Below are positions 1-6,318 of a stretch of DNA of 35,114 bases, piece after piece. The stretch covers positions 1-35,114 of the forward strand of contig UQJV01000020.1 in assembly GCA_900541475.1 (NCBI GenBank), read 5' to 3'. Position numbers and translations under genes: made by a program. This stretch comes from an uncultured Collinsella sp. (GTDB taxonomy: Bacteria; Actinomycetota; Coriobacteriia; Coriobacteriales; Coriobacteriaceae). The notes beneath the pieces are model-generated. The model did not search any database and was not told the origin of the DNA. It saw only the letters and a program-made list of their open reading frames with translations. Positions within the stretch are counted from its first letter, which is position 1; each line of letters opens with the position of its first letter.

Positions 1-481
1 GAGGTACATTGCCAGCCCCGTCCACTCGGCGGCGTTCGAGGCCGCCCAGCCGCTCAGGAACCAGTCCACCTCGGCGAATTTCAAGAGGGCGCTCACCACA
101 CCCATCAGCGCGCCGCCGGCGATGAAGCCCGAGGCGATGAGCGTTCCGCGGTCGAAACGCGCCTTGTTGAGCCCCTCGTCCTTCGAACGGTTCGATACGA
201 ACCATGCCACCAGGCCGCCCACGACCAGCGGTGCGTTCAGCTCCATCGGGATGAACATGCCCAGCGCGAAGGCGAGGGCCGGGACGCCGATCGACGTGAG
301 CACAAGGGCCAGCGCAGCGCCGCAGAAATAGAGCATCCACGGGGTCTGGCCGCCGGTCATCAGGGGCTGGATCACCGCCGCCATGGCGTTGGCCTGCGGA
401 GCCACCAGCGCCCCTTCGCCCACGAATCCGTAGGATTTGTTGAGGATGATCATCACCCCGGCCACCGTCGCCGCAGCATGG
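1..481 (-). pseudogene. OPT family oligopeptide transporter, internal fragment
   Basis: Reading the minus strand from about 481 to 1 gives one open frame with a typical OPT carboxy-terminal region: an NKSYGF.GEG stretch, APQANAMAAVIQ, several hydrophobic segments including GVPALAFALGMFIPMELNAP, and a GTLIASGFIAGGALMG motif. OPT proteins are proton-coupled inner-membrane peptide transporters of 600 or more residues, so this is only a slice. It runs off the left window edge. On its amino side the frame hits a TAA at about 517-519 with no start codon or ribosome binding site, so homology begins mid-protein. By recollection of the family the sequence is closest to Bacteroidales OPT proteins, not actinobacterial ones. 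It is either a transferred fragment or one side of a chimeric contig. Confidence 0.6.
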
Positions 482-528
482 GGTTTATCTCGGTGGCGCA
501 TTTGGCGCTTCTCGCCTTATGACTGTTG

Positions 529-566
529 CGGCCGCGGTCCCGTTTGGGATCGCGGCCGTTTTGTTG
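529..566 (+). terminator. Rho-independent terminator upstream of larA
   Basis: A 13-bp GC-rich stem (529-541 with 546-558, one G.U pair) with loop GTTT is followed by TTTTG. It ends transcription coming from the left on the plus strand, yet no plus-strand gene body precedes it. A short plus frame ending at the TGA at 520-522 (residues GFISVAHLALLAL) may be the tail of the lost gene. Confidence 0.75.
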
Positions 567-684
567 TGGGTCAAATATGAACGTTGTGTTAATGACTCGG
601 TGGACGGTGGTGTTTTTCGGTGAGCGGCGTATCCTTCCAACGGTTTATCTAGTGTGTCAGTTGAAAGGAAGAGGGCGCTCGTCA

Positions 685-1962
685 TTGTTTGAATGTGAAC
701 TACCGTTTGACCACAAGACGTTGCATCTAGAGCTCGAGGATAAGAACTTCGTGGGTGTGATGGAAGGTCATCAAAACGAGTTTAAGACTACAAAATCGCA
801 GGAAGAGCTGGTAGAAGAGTCGCTTGCCAACCCTTACGGCTCACCTTCGCTCGAGGAGCTTTGTGCTGGCAAGAAGGATATTGTCATTATTAGCTCCGAT
901 CATACGCGTCCCGTCCCCTCGCGTGTGACGATGCCTATTCTGCTGCATCACATCCATTCCGCTGCGCCCGAGGCTCGCGTGCGCATTCTGGTTGCTACGG
1001 GTATGCACCGTCCGTCGACGCACGAGGAGCTCGTCAACAAGTACGGCGAGGAGATCGTTGCCAACGAGGAAATCGTTATGCACGTCGCGACTGACGACAG
1101 CATGATGAAAAAGATCGGCACCCTGCCTTCTGGCGGCGAGTGCATCATCAACAAGATTGCGGCCGATTGCGATCTGCTGCTTGCCGAGGGCTTTATTGAG
1201 CCGCACTTCTTTGCTGGCTTCTCTGGCAGCCGCAAGTCCGTGCTGCCCGGCATTGCCAGCTATAAGACCATCATGTACAACCATAACGGTCAGTTTGTGA
1301 ACGATTCCCATTCGCGTGCCGGCAACCTGTGCCACAACTACGTGAGCGAGGACATGTTTGCCGCTGCCGAGATGGCTCACCTTGCCTTTGTGCTTAACGT
1401 GGTGCTCAACGGCAAGCACGAGGTCATCGGCTCCTTTGCCGGCGATATCCACAAGGCGCACGAGGCTGGCTGCGAGTTCGTGAAGAGCCTTGCCGGCGTT
1501 GAGCCCGTTGAGTGCGAGATTGCCATCACCACCAACGGCGGCTACCCGCTCGACCAGAACATCTACCAGGCCGTGAAGGGCATGTGCTCTGCCGAGGCCA
1601 CGCTTCCCGAGGGCGGCGTGATTATTGATGTCGCCGGTTGCGCCGACGGTCACGGTGGCGAAGGCTTCTATCACAACATCGCCGACAACGATCCGGCGGA
1701 GTTTGAGCGCGCCTGCATCGACCGTCCTAAGGACGAGACCCTGCCCGACCAGTGGACGAGCCAGATTTTCGCCCGCATCCTGGCGCATCACCCTGTGATT
1801 ATGGTCACCGACCTGTGCGATCACCAGATGCTCAAGGATATGCACATGACGCCGGTCAACACTATCGAGGAGGCGCTCAAGCTCGCCTTTGAGATGAAGG
1901 GTGCCGATGCCAAGGTTGCCGTCATTCCCGATGGCCTGGGCGTTGTCGTCGCGCAGCACTAG
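685..1962 (+). CDS. larA: Lactate racemase family protein LarA (nickel-pincer enzyme)
   Basis: LarA interconverts D- and L-lactate (some homologues act on other 2-hydroxy acids) using a nickel-pincer nucleotide bound covalently to a lysine. I chose the TTG at 685: an AAAGGAAGAGGG ribosome binding site lies at 663-674, and this start gives 425 residues, the family length. It also reproduces Lactobacillus plantarum LarA numbering: Asp72 and Arg75 in SDHTRP, His108 in GMHRP, His174 in EPHFF, Lys184 in SRKSVLPG and His200 in YNHNG. All catalytic and nickel-binding residues are therefore present. A longer in-frame reading from 526 adds 53 residues unlike the family and overlaps the terminator stem, so it is unlikely. 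The channel gene follows after 49 bp. Substrate could be lactate or a related hydroxy acid; the sequence alone does not decide. Confidence 0.93.
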   Translation: MFECELPFDHKTLHLELEDKNFVGVMEGHQNEFKTTKSQEELVEESLANPYGSPSLEELCAGKKDIVIISSDHTRPVPSRVTMPILLHHIHSAAPEARVRILVATGMHRPSTHEELVNKYGEEIVANEEIVMHVATDDSMMKKIGTLPSGGECIINKIAADCDLLLAEGFIEPHFFAGFSGSRKSVLPGIASYKTIMYNHNGQFVNDSHSRAGNLCHNYVSEDMFAAAEMAHLAFVLNVVLNGKHEVIGSFAGDIHKAHEAGCEFVKSLAGVEPVECEIAITTNGGYPLDQNIYQAVKGMCSAEATLPEGGVIIDVAGCADGHGGEGFYHNIADNDPAEFERACIDRPKDETLPDQWTSQIFARILAHHPVIMVTDLCDHQMLKDMHMTPVNTIEEALKLAFEMKGADAKVAVIPDGLGVVVAQH

Positions 1963-2011
1963 TGCACGGCCCAAACGAATCGTTTATAACCGACAAGAAA
2001 GATAAGGTTTT

Positions 2012-2743
2012 ATGCTTACCAAACTCCTCTGCGAATTCGGCGCAACGGCCCTCATGATCATCTTTGGCGTGGGCGTACACTGCGATACCGTGCTTAAGGG
2101 CACCAAGTATCAGGGCTCCGGCCACATGTTTGCCATCACCACCTGGTCTTTTGGCATCTCGGTCGCTCTGTTTATCTTTGGCGGCGCCGTGTGCATGAAC
2201 CCCGCCATGGTGCTTGCCCAGTGCATCGTAGGCCTGGTGCCGTGGAGCAGCTGCATTCCCTTCATGATTGCCGATATGCTCGGCGGCTTTGCGGGCGCCG
2301 TGATCGCGTGGTTGATGTATGCCGATGAGTTCAAGGCTTCCGATGGCGTCGTCGACCCCATTGCCCAGCGCAACATCTTCTCGACCAACCCCACCACCGA
2401 GGGTACGAACTACGCCCGTAACTTCTTCTGCGAGGCTATCTGCACCTTTGTGTTCATCAGCGCCATCCTCGCTGCCGCTAGCCGCGTCGGCGAGAACGTT
2501 CTGATGCTCGCCATCTGCGTCGGCCTGATCGTTTGGGCCGTTGGCATGGGCATGGGCGGCATCACCGGCTTCGCCATGAACCAGGCTCGTGACCTTGGTC
2601 CTCGCATGGCCTATCAGGTGCTGCCGATTAAGAACAAGGCCGACAACAACTGGAAGTACGGCCTGCTTGTTCCTGGCATCGCTCCGTTTATCGGTGCCGC
2701 TCTGGCCGCACTGTTTGTGCACGGTTTCTTGGGCATGTTCTAG
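2012..2743 (+). CDS. larD: MIP family channel (GlpF/LarD-type aquaglyceroporin)
   Basis: A 243-residue inner-membrane channel of the major intrinsic protein family with about six hydrophobic helices. The first pore motif is canonical NPA (Asn63-Ala65). The second reads NQA (Asn190-Ala192) followed by ARDLGPR, which resembles the usual ARDxGPR box except for Pro to Gln. In Lactobacillus plantarum the lar operon includes a GlpF-like lactic acid channel (LarD), and the position 49 bp after larA suggests the same job: diffusion of lactic acid or a small neutral solute across the membrane. The ribosome binding site is weak (ATAAGG at 2002-2007). A palindromic terminator closes the pair. A glycerol facilitator remains possible, but no glycerol genes are nearby. 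Confidence 0.82.
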   Translation: MLTKLLCEFGATALMIIFGVGVHCDTVLKGTKYQGSGHMFAITTWSFGISVALFIFGGAVCMNPAMVLAQCIVGLVPWSSCIPFMIADMLGGFAGAVIAWLMYADEFKASDGVVDPIAQRNIFSTNPTTEGTNYARNFFCEAICTFVFISAILAAASRVGENVLMLAICVGLIVWAVGMGMGGITGFAMNQARDLGPRMAYQVLPIKNKADNNWKYGLLVPGIAPFIGAALAALFVHGFLGMF

Positions 2744-2765
2744 TCCAAGGCTACATAGGTTGTTC

Positions 2766-2890
2766 GCCGTCCGCATGGGGTAACTTCCCAGCGCGTCCTC
2801 GGACATGCAAAAAGGCTCGCTGCGCACTTTGTGCGGCGAGCCTTTTTGCGTCCTGCGGAGTGCGCTGGGAAGTTACCCCATGCGGACGGC
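2766..2890. terminator. Nested palindrome with bidirectional terminator
   Basis: A perfect 29-bp inverted repeat (2766-2794 and 2862-2890) encloses a second perfect 14-bp stem (2807-2820 and 2836-2849) and a 5-bp apical stem (2823-2827 and 2831-2835). The inner stem is AAAAAGGCTCGC paired with GCGAGCCTTTTT, so A and T runs lie on both sides and it can terminate in either direction. It lies between the + larAD unit and the end of the - larBC-tetR unit. The long outer arms are not needed for termination and may be the ends of a small transposable palindrome. Confidence 0.8.
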
Positions 2891-2954
2891 TGCGGGGTCT
2901 TCGTTGCGTTCGTGCAAGCAACCCAACATATATATCTGAATTTGGATGGGAGGG

Positions 2955-3065
2955 GCTTGTTGCTGGTAGGAGCGTTGGGCTGCTGTTGACACTTTGGGAT
3001 GGATTGTGCTTTGGGTTGGGGCGGGGCTTTGAGATGAGGGCGGAACTTTGGGATGAGGGGTTTAC
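2955..3065 (-). other. C-rich, G-poor tract downstream of tetR (possible Rho loading site)
   Basis: Read on the minus strand, the bases just after the tetR stop are strongly C-rich with very few G and repeat the block CATCCCAAAG (copies near 2991 and 3045). C-over-G bubbles of this kind are typical rut sites for Rho-dependent termination. No other gene was recognised between 2744 and 3065. Confidence 0.35.
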
Positions 3066-3605
3066 TTAGTTGAAGAGGGGCATTATGGCCGAGAGGTAGT
3101 CTTTGGCTACGTCGGACTTATCTGCTTGGAAGTTGTGCCAGGCCCACCATTGGACCATTCCTACGAAGCTTGAGGCTATGTGGTGTAGTAGGAAGCTTCG
3201 GTCCATGGTGGCGGCGGGGCCGTTTGGGTCGGTAGGGACGGTTTCGGCTGCGCGCGACATGATGGTCTTGCGGAGGCAGTCGGCGAAGACGCGTGAGCCG
3301 GCGCCGGCTACGAGGGCTCGAACGCCCTGGCGGCGCTCCCAGAGGTTGTTGAGGATATGCTCGACCTGTACGAGCGGGTCATCGAGGGGCGTACCGTCAT
3401 CGTCGAGGGCATGGGTGCAGATGTCGCGCACGAGCTCAGCGAGCAGGTCATCTTTGCTCTTGAAGAGGCCGTAGAACGTGGCCCGACCCACATGGGCGCG
3501 AGCAATGATGTCGCCGACGGTGATCTTGCCGTAGTCCTCCTCGCGAAGGAGCTCGGAAAACGCCGCAACGATGGCGGCACGGCTTTTTGCCTTGCGGGCA
3601 TCCAT
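3066..3605 (-). CDS. TetR/AcrR family transcriptional regulator
   Basis: A 179-residue protein with an amino-terminal TetR helix-turn-helix (about residues 8-55: SRAAIVAAFSELL, ITVGDIIARAHVGRATFYGLFKSKDDLL) and a variable, mostly helical ligand-binding domain after it. The ATG is 2 bp beyond the larC stop and has no clear ribosome binding site, so translation is probably coupled to larC. As third gene of larB-larC-tetR it is a natural candidate to control the lar genes, perhaps sensing lactate or metal, but nothing in the ligand domain identifies the effector. A perfect inverted repeat in front of larB (5357-5390) is a possible binding site; this is inference. Confidence 0.88.
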   Translation of the reverse strand: MDARKAKSRAAIVAAFSELLREEDYGKITVGDIIARAHVGRATFYGLFKSKDDLLAELVRDICTHALDDDGTPLDDPLVQVEHILNNLWERRQGVRALVAGAGSRVFADCLRKTIMSRAAETVPTDPNGPAATMDRSFLLHHIASSFVGMVQWWAWHNFQADKSDVAKDYLSAIMPLFN

Positions 3606-3607
3606 GG

Positions 3608-4519
3608 TTATGCGTCCGCGTCAACGAGCAGGCAGCGGAGCGTACCGGAGCAACCCTCGTAGGGGCGCTTACCGGCGCCGTAGCCGACGGCCTCGATGCG
3701 GTAGCGGGCCGGCAGGTGCTCGGACGTGCGCAGCGCGGCGACGATGGCGGCGCCCGTGGGCGTCACGAGCTCGCCGGCGACCGGTGCAGGCGTGAGGGCG
3801 ATATTGCCCGCCTGACACAGGTTGACGACAGCGGGGACGGGAATGGGCATGAGGCCGTGGGCGCAGCGGATGGTGCCGTGGCCCTCGGAGAGCGACTCGA
3901 CTACGATGTCCTCAATACCCAGGTCGTCGAGGCAGATGGCGACAGAGCAGACGTCGACGATGGAGTCGACGGCGCCCACCTCGTGGAACATGACGGTGTC
4001 GGGCGTTTTGCCGTGAGCCTTTGCCTCGGCAGCGGCGAGTGCGGAAAAAATGGCGAGGGCGCGACGCTTGGCGCCATCGCTTAGCTGTGAACCGTCGATG
4101 ATGGCGGTGACGTCCGCCAAAGAGCGGTGGTGATGGTGGTGGGCGTGATGATGGCCCTCGTGGCCATGGCCGTGGGCCTCATGCTCATGCGTGTGCTCGT
4201 GTTCGTGCTCGTCATGGTCATGATGATGGTGTTCGTGCTCATGTGCGTGCTCGGCAGCTGCTTCGTTGCCGTAGAGCCAGGCCATGTCGTGGTCGTGGTT
4301 CTCGAGCCCCTCTGCCAACTGAACGTCAAAGTCGCAGGCGTCGATGCCATGCTTGTTTACGCGCGTTACAGCGATCGAAAAGCCGTCGACCGGCAGCGTG
4401 GCGAGCTGTTCGCGCAGGTGCTCCTCGCTGGCGCCCAGGTCGAGCAGGGCCGCGACGGTCATATCGCCGCTGATGCCCGAAGTGCCGTCGATGATAAGCG
4501 TGTGCTGATGGTTGGACAT
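3608..4519 (-). CDS. larC: LarC nickel insertase, LarC1-type protein lacking LarC2
   Basis: LarC is the CTP-dependent cyclometallase that inserts nickel into the pincer nucleotide. Seen here: the amino-terminal DGTSGISGDM motif (residues 11-20), a His-rich loop (about residues 75-131, 26 histidines), the conserved HEVGAVDSIVDV segment, and a GYGAGKR motif near the end. The protein stops at 303 residues including the loop. Full LarC is about 420 residues because a second domain, LarC2, is joined to LarC1 by programmed frameshifting in Lactobacillus plantarum. Here the next gene, tetR, starts 2 bp after the stop, so no LarC2 frame can follow. Its ribosome binding site AAGGAG overlaps the larB stop codon, indicating tight coupling. 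The missing domain could be encoded elsewhere or be dispensable in this lineage. Confidence 0.88.
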   Translation of the reverse strand: MSNHQHTLIIDGTSGISGDMTVAALLDLGASEEHLREQLATLPVDGFSIAVTRVNKHGIDACDFDVQLAEGLENHDHDMAWLYGNEAAAEHAHEHEHHHHDHDEHEHEHTHEHEAHGHGHEGHHHAHHHHHRSLADVTAIIDGSQLSDGAKRRALAIFSALAAAEAKAHGKTPDTVMFHEVGAVDSIVDVCSVAICLDDLGIEDIVVESLSEGHGTIRCAHGLMPIPVPAVVNLCQAGNIALTPAPVAGELVTPTGAAIVAALRTSEHLPARYRIEAVGYGAGKRPYEGCSGTLRCLLVDADA

Positions 4520-4529
4520 GGAATGCTCC

Positions 4530-5312
4530 TTAACGGGCGCAGGATGTGCCGGCGCTCAGATGATTGATAAGACTTGCCTGGTAGGCGGCACCAAAGCCGT
4601 TATCGATATTGACGACCGATACGCCGCTGGCGCAGGAGTTGAGCATGGCGAGCAGCGCGGCTACGCCTCCAAAATTTGCGCCGTAGCCCACGCTGGTGGG
4701 AACGGCGATGACCGGACAGCTCACCAGACCGCCGATAACGCTCGCCAGGGCGCCCTCCATGCCGGCGATGGCGATGACCACCTGCGCCTGGGCAAGTTCC
4801 TCGGCATGCGCGAGCAGGCGGTGCAGGCCTGCGACACCTACGTCGTAGAGGCGGTCGACCTCGTTGCCATAGAATTCGGCCGTCAACGCGGCTTCCTCGG
4901 CGACGGGCAGGTCGCTCGTACCGGCGCAGGCGACAACGATGCGTCCGTTGCCGGTAGGGGAGGGCTTGCCGCCCACGAGGGCGAGCTGTGCGTCTGGGAC
5001 ATATCCCAGGTCGATGCCGTTGCCGAGGAGCTTCGAGGCGCGGGCTGCCTTTTCGGCGTCCAGGCGCGTGACCAGGATGCGCACCTGGCCGGCATTGAGT
5101 AATGCTTTGATAATGGCGGCAATCTGCTCGGCGGTTTTACCGGCGCCGTAGACAACCTCGCCGGCTCCCTGGCGCACCCCGCGCGAAAGATCGAGCTGCG
5201 CAAAACCCAGATCGGCGGTTGGCGCCGTCTGGAGGCGCGTGAGGGCGACTGCCGGGGTGACTACTCCGTCGGCAACATCGCTCAGCAATTGCTCAAGATC
5301 TCGCTTATCCAT
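4530..5312 (-). CDS. larB: LarB, pyridinium-3,5-biscarboxylic acid mononucleotide synthase
   Basis: LarB carboxylates and hydrolyses nicotinic acid adenine dinucleotide in the first step of nickel-pincer cofactor synthesis. The protein is related to AIR carboxylase PurE: see GRIVVACAGTSDLPVAEEA, DVGVAGLHRLL, AIAGMEGALASVIGGL and VPTSVGYGANFGG. I take the ATG at 5312 (MDKRDLEQLL), preceded by GAAGGGAAC; this gives 260 residues, near the family length. The longer frame from 5345 would run into the promoter. It is first in larB-larC-tetR and is separated from serB by 114 bp holding an inverted repeat. LarE, which adds the sulfurs, is not in the window. Confidence 0.93.
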   Translation of the reverse strand: MDKRDLEQLLSDVADGVVTPAVALTRLQTAPTADLGFAQLDLSRGVRQGAGEVVYGAGKTAEQIAAIIKALLNAGQVRILVTRLDAEKAARASKLLGNGIDLGYVPDAQLALVGGKPSPTGNGRIVVACAGTSDLPVAEEAALTAEFYGNEVDRLYDVGVAGLHRLLAHAEELAQAQVVIAIAGMEGALASVIGGLVSCPVIAVPTSVGYGANFGGVAALLAMLNSCASGVSVVNIDNGFGAAYQASLINHLSAGTSCAR

Positions 5313-5335
5313 ATATGTTCCCTTCGACGGCGCAA

Positions 5336-5390
5336 AGTCTAGCACTCAAAGGGTATGTTTCCGAACACTAAGACAAAATTGTTCGGAAAC
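5336..5390 (-). promoter_or_regulatory. Candidate larB promoter with perfect inverted repeat
   Basis: An 11-bp perfect inverted repeat, GTTTCCGAACA at 5357-5367 and TGTTCGGAAAC at 5380-5390, is separated by 12 bp. Reading toward larB, a possible -35 TTCGGA (5360-5365) inside the nearer arm is followed after 18 bp by TAGACT (5336-5341) preceded by TGC. A repressor bound to the dyad would block RNA polymerase. It could instead form a weak hairpin after serB, but no T run follows. Confidence 0.4.
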
Positions 5391-5426
5391 TATAGGACAG
5401 ACTGATTCTCTTGTTAGAAGGATCGA

Positions 5427-6062
5427 CTAGTCGCGCAGGATGATGTCCATGGCGAGCATCAGGTTGCGCTCATCGATGGCAAACGGGGCGGCTTCGCGCG
5501 TCTTGGGCTTGGCGCAAAACGCGATGCCCGTGCCCGCGGCCTGAATCATGGGGATGTCGTTGGCGCCGTCACCGATCGCGACGGTGTGGGCCATGTCGAC
5601 ACCGCACTCAACCGCCCAATCCAGCAGCTGGATGAGCTTGGACTCCTTGGTCACAATGTCTGCCGCCAGCTTACCGGTGAGCTTGCCGTCCACGACTTCC
5701 AGGCGGTTGGCCAGGCAAAAATCGATGCCCGCGGCGGCTACGATCTTGTCGGCGACCTCGTGGAAGCCACCGCTTACCACGCCGACCTTCCAGCCCTTGC
5801 TGTGCGCCGAGCGCACAAGCTCCAGCGCGCCGGGGGTAAACGTCACGCGCGCAAAGGTGCGCTCGAACACGTTCTCGTCCAAGCCGGCAAGCAGCCCCAC
5901 GCGCTCCTCGAGCGCCTGCTTAAAGTCAAGCTCGCCGCGCATGGCGCGTTCGGTGATCTGTGCAACTTGCTCGCCCACGCCGGCTTCCTCGCCCAACAGG
6001 TCTATGACTTCCTGGTTGATGAGCGTGGAGTCGATATCCATAACGATGAGGCGTGCAGTCAT
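5427..6062 (-). CDS. serB: Phosphoserine phosphatase (HAD superfamily)
   Basis: A 211-residue HAD phosphatase catalysing the last step of serine synthesis, O-phospho-L-serine to serine. Motif I is DIDST with nucleophile Asp9 and acid/base Asp11; GVVSGGF supplies motif II; K in the ESKLIQLL region motif III; GDGANDIPM is the metal-binding motif IV. The ATG at 6062 is preceded by GGAAAGG at 7-bp spacing; a longer frame beginning with GTG at 6107 adds 15 unrelated residues and is rejected. It is monocistronic, divergent from aspS. A related HAD hydrolase with another phosphate ester substrate is possible but the motif set fits SerB well. Confidence 0.88.
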   Translation of the reverse strand: MTARLIVMDIDSTLINQEVIDLLGEEAGVGEQVAQITERAMRGELDFKQALEERVGLLAGLDENVFERTFARVTFTPGALELVRSAHSKGWKVGVVSGGFHEVADKIVAAAGIDFCLANRLEVVDGKLTGKLAADIVTKESKLIQLLDWAVECGVDMAHTVAIGDGANDIPMIQAAGTGIAFCAKPKTREAAPFAIDERNLMLAMDIILRD

Positions 6063-6268
6063 GGCGGGCCTTTCCGAGTGCAGTTGTATTGGGGCACATT
6101 GTCGCACGGAGCGCGCCTTAGCGACGACCGCGGTGCGTCAATTGTTTCGTCTCCGTCAAGTCTTTGGGCAAGAGCTACTTTTTCGCGGTACATCGACGCG
6201 GGTGCGATAAGATAGAACGCCATGTCTGGCTGCGCGGTTTACGCAGGCTGGGCAAATCTGTACGACGC

Positions 6269-6293
6269 CGCCCGGAACGACACGGGGCGGCAC
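6269..6293 (+). other. Leader hairpin before aspS
   Basis: GCCGCCC and GGGGCGGC flank a 10-base loop in the 5' leader of aspS. A TAAGAT -10-like hexamer lies at 6208-6213, about 105 bp before the start codon, without a convincing -35. I looked for a T-box signature in this leader and did not find one. Confidence 0.35.
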
Positions 6294-6318
6294 AGATCCA
6301 TAAAGGAGGATCACTGGT

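Noticed and set aside
526..684. Upstream extension of larA
   Set aside because: It would begin within the terminator stem, and the TTG at 685 reproduces LarA residue numbering exactly.
841..1974. Long minus-strand frame opposite larA
   Set aside because: It is the antisense shadow of larA; composition follows codon bias of the plus-strand gene and no family motif or ribosome binding site was seen.
2985..3020. TTGACA promoter on the plus strand
   Set aside because: TTGACA is present but no acceptable -10 lies 16-18 bp downstream, and no plus-strand gene follows.
6214..6318. T-box leader before aspS
   Set aside because: No T-box antiterminator sequence of the usual AGGGTGGNACCGCG type was found; only a simple hairpin is present.
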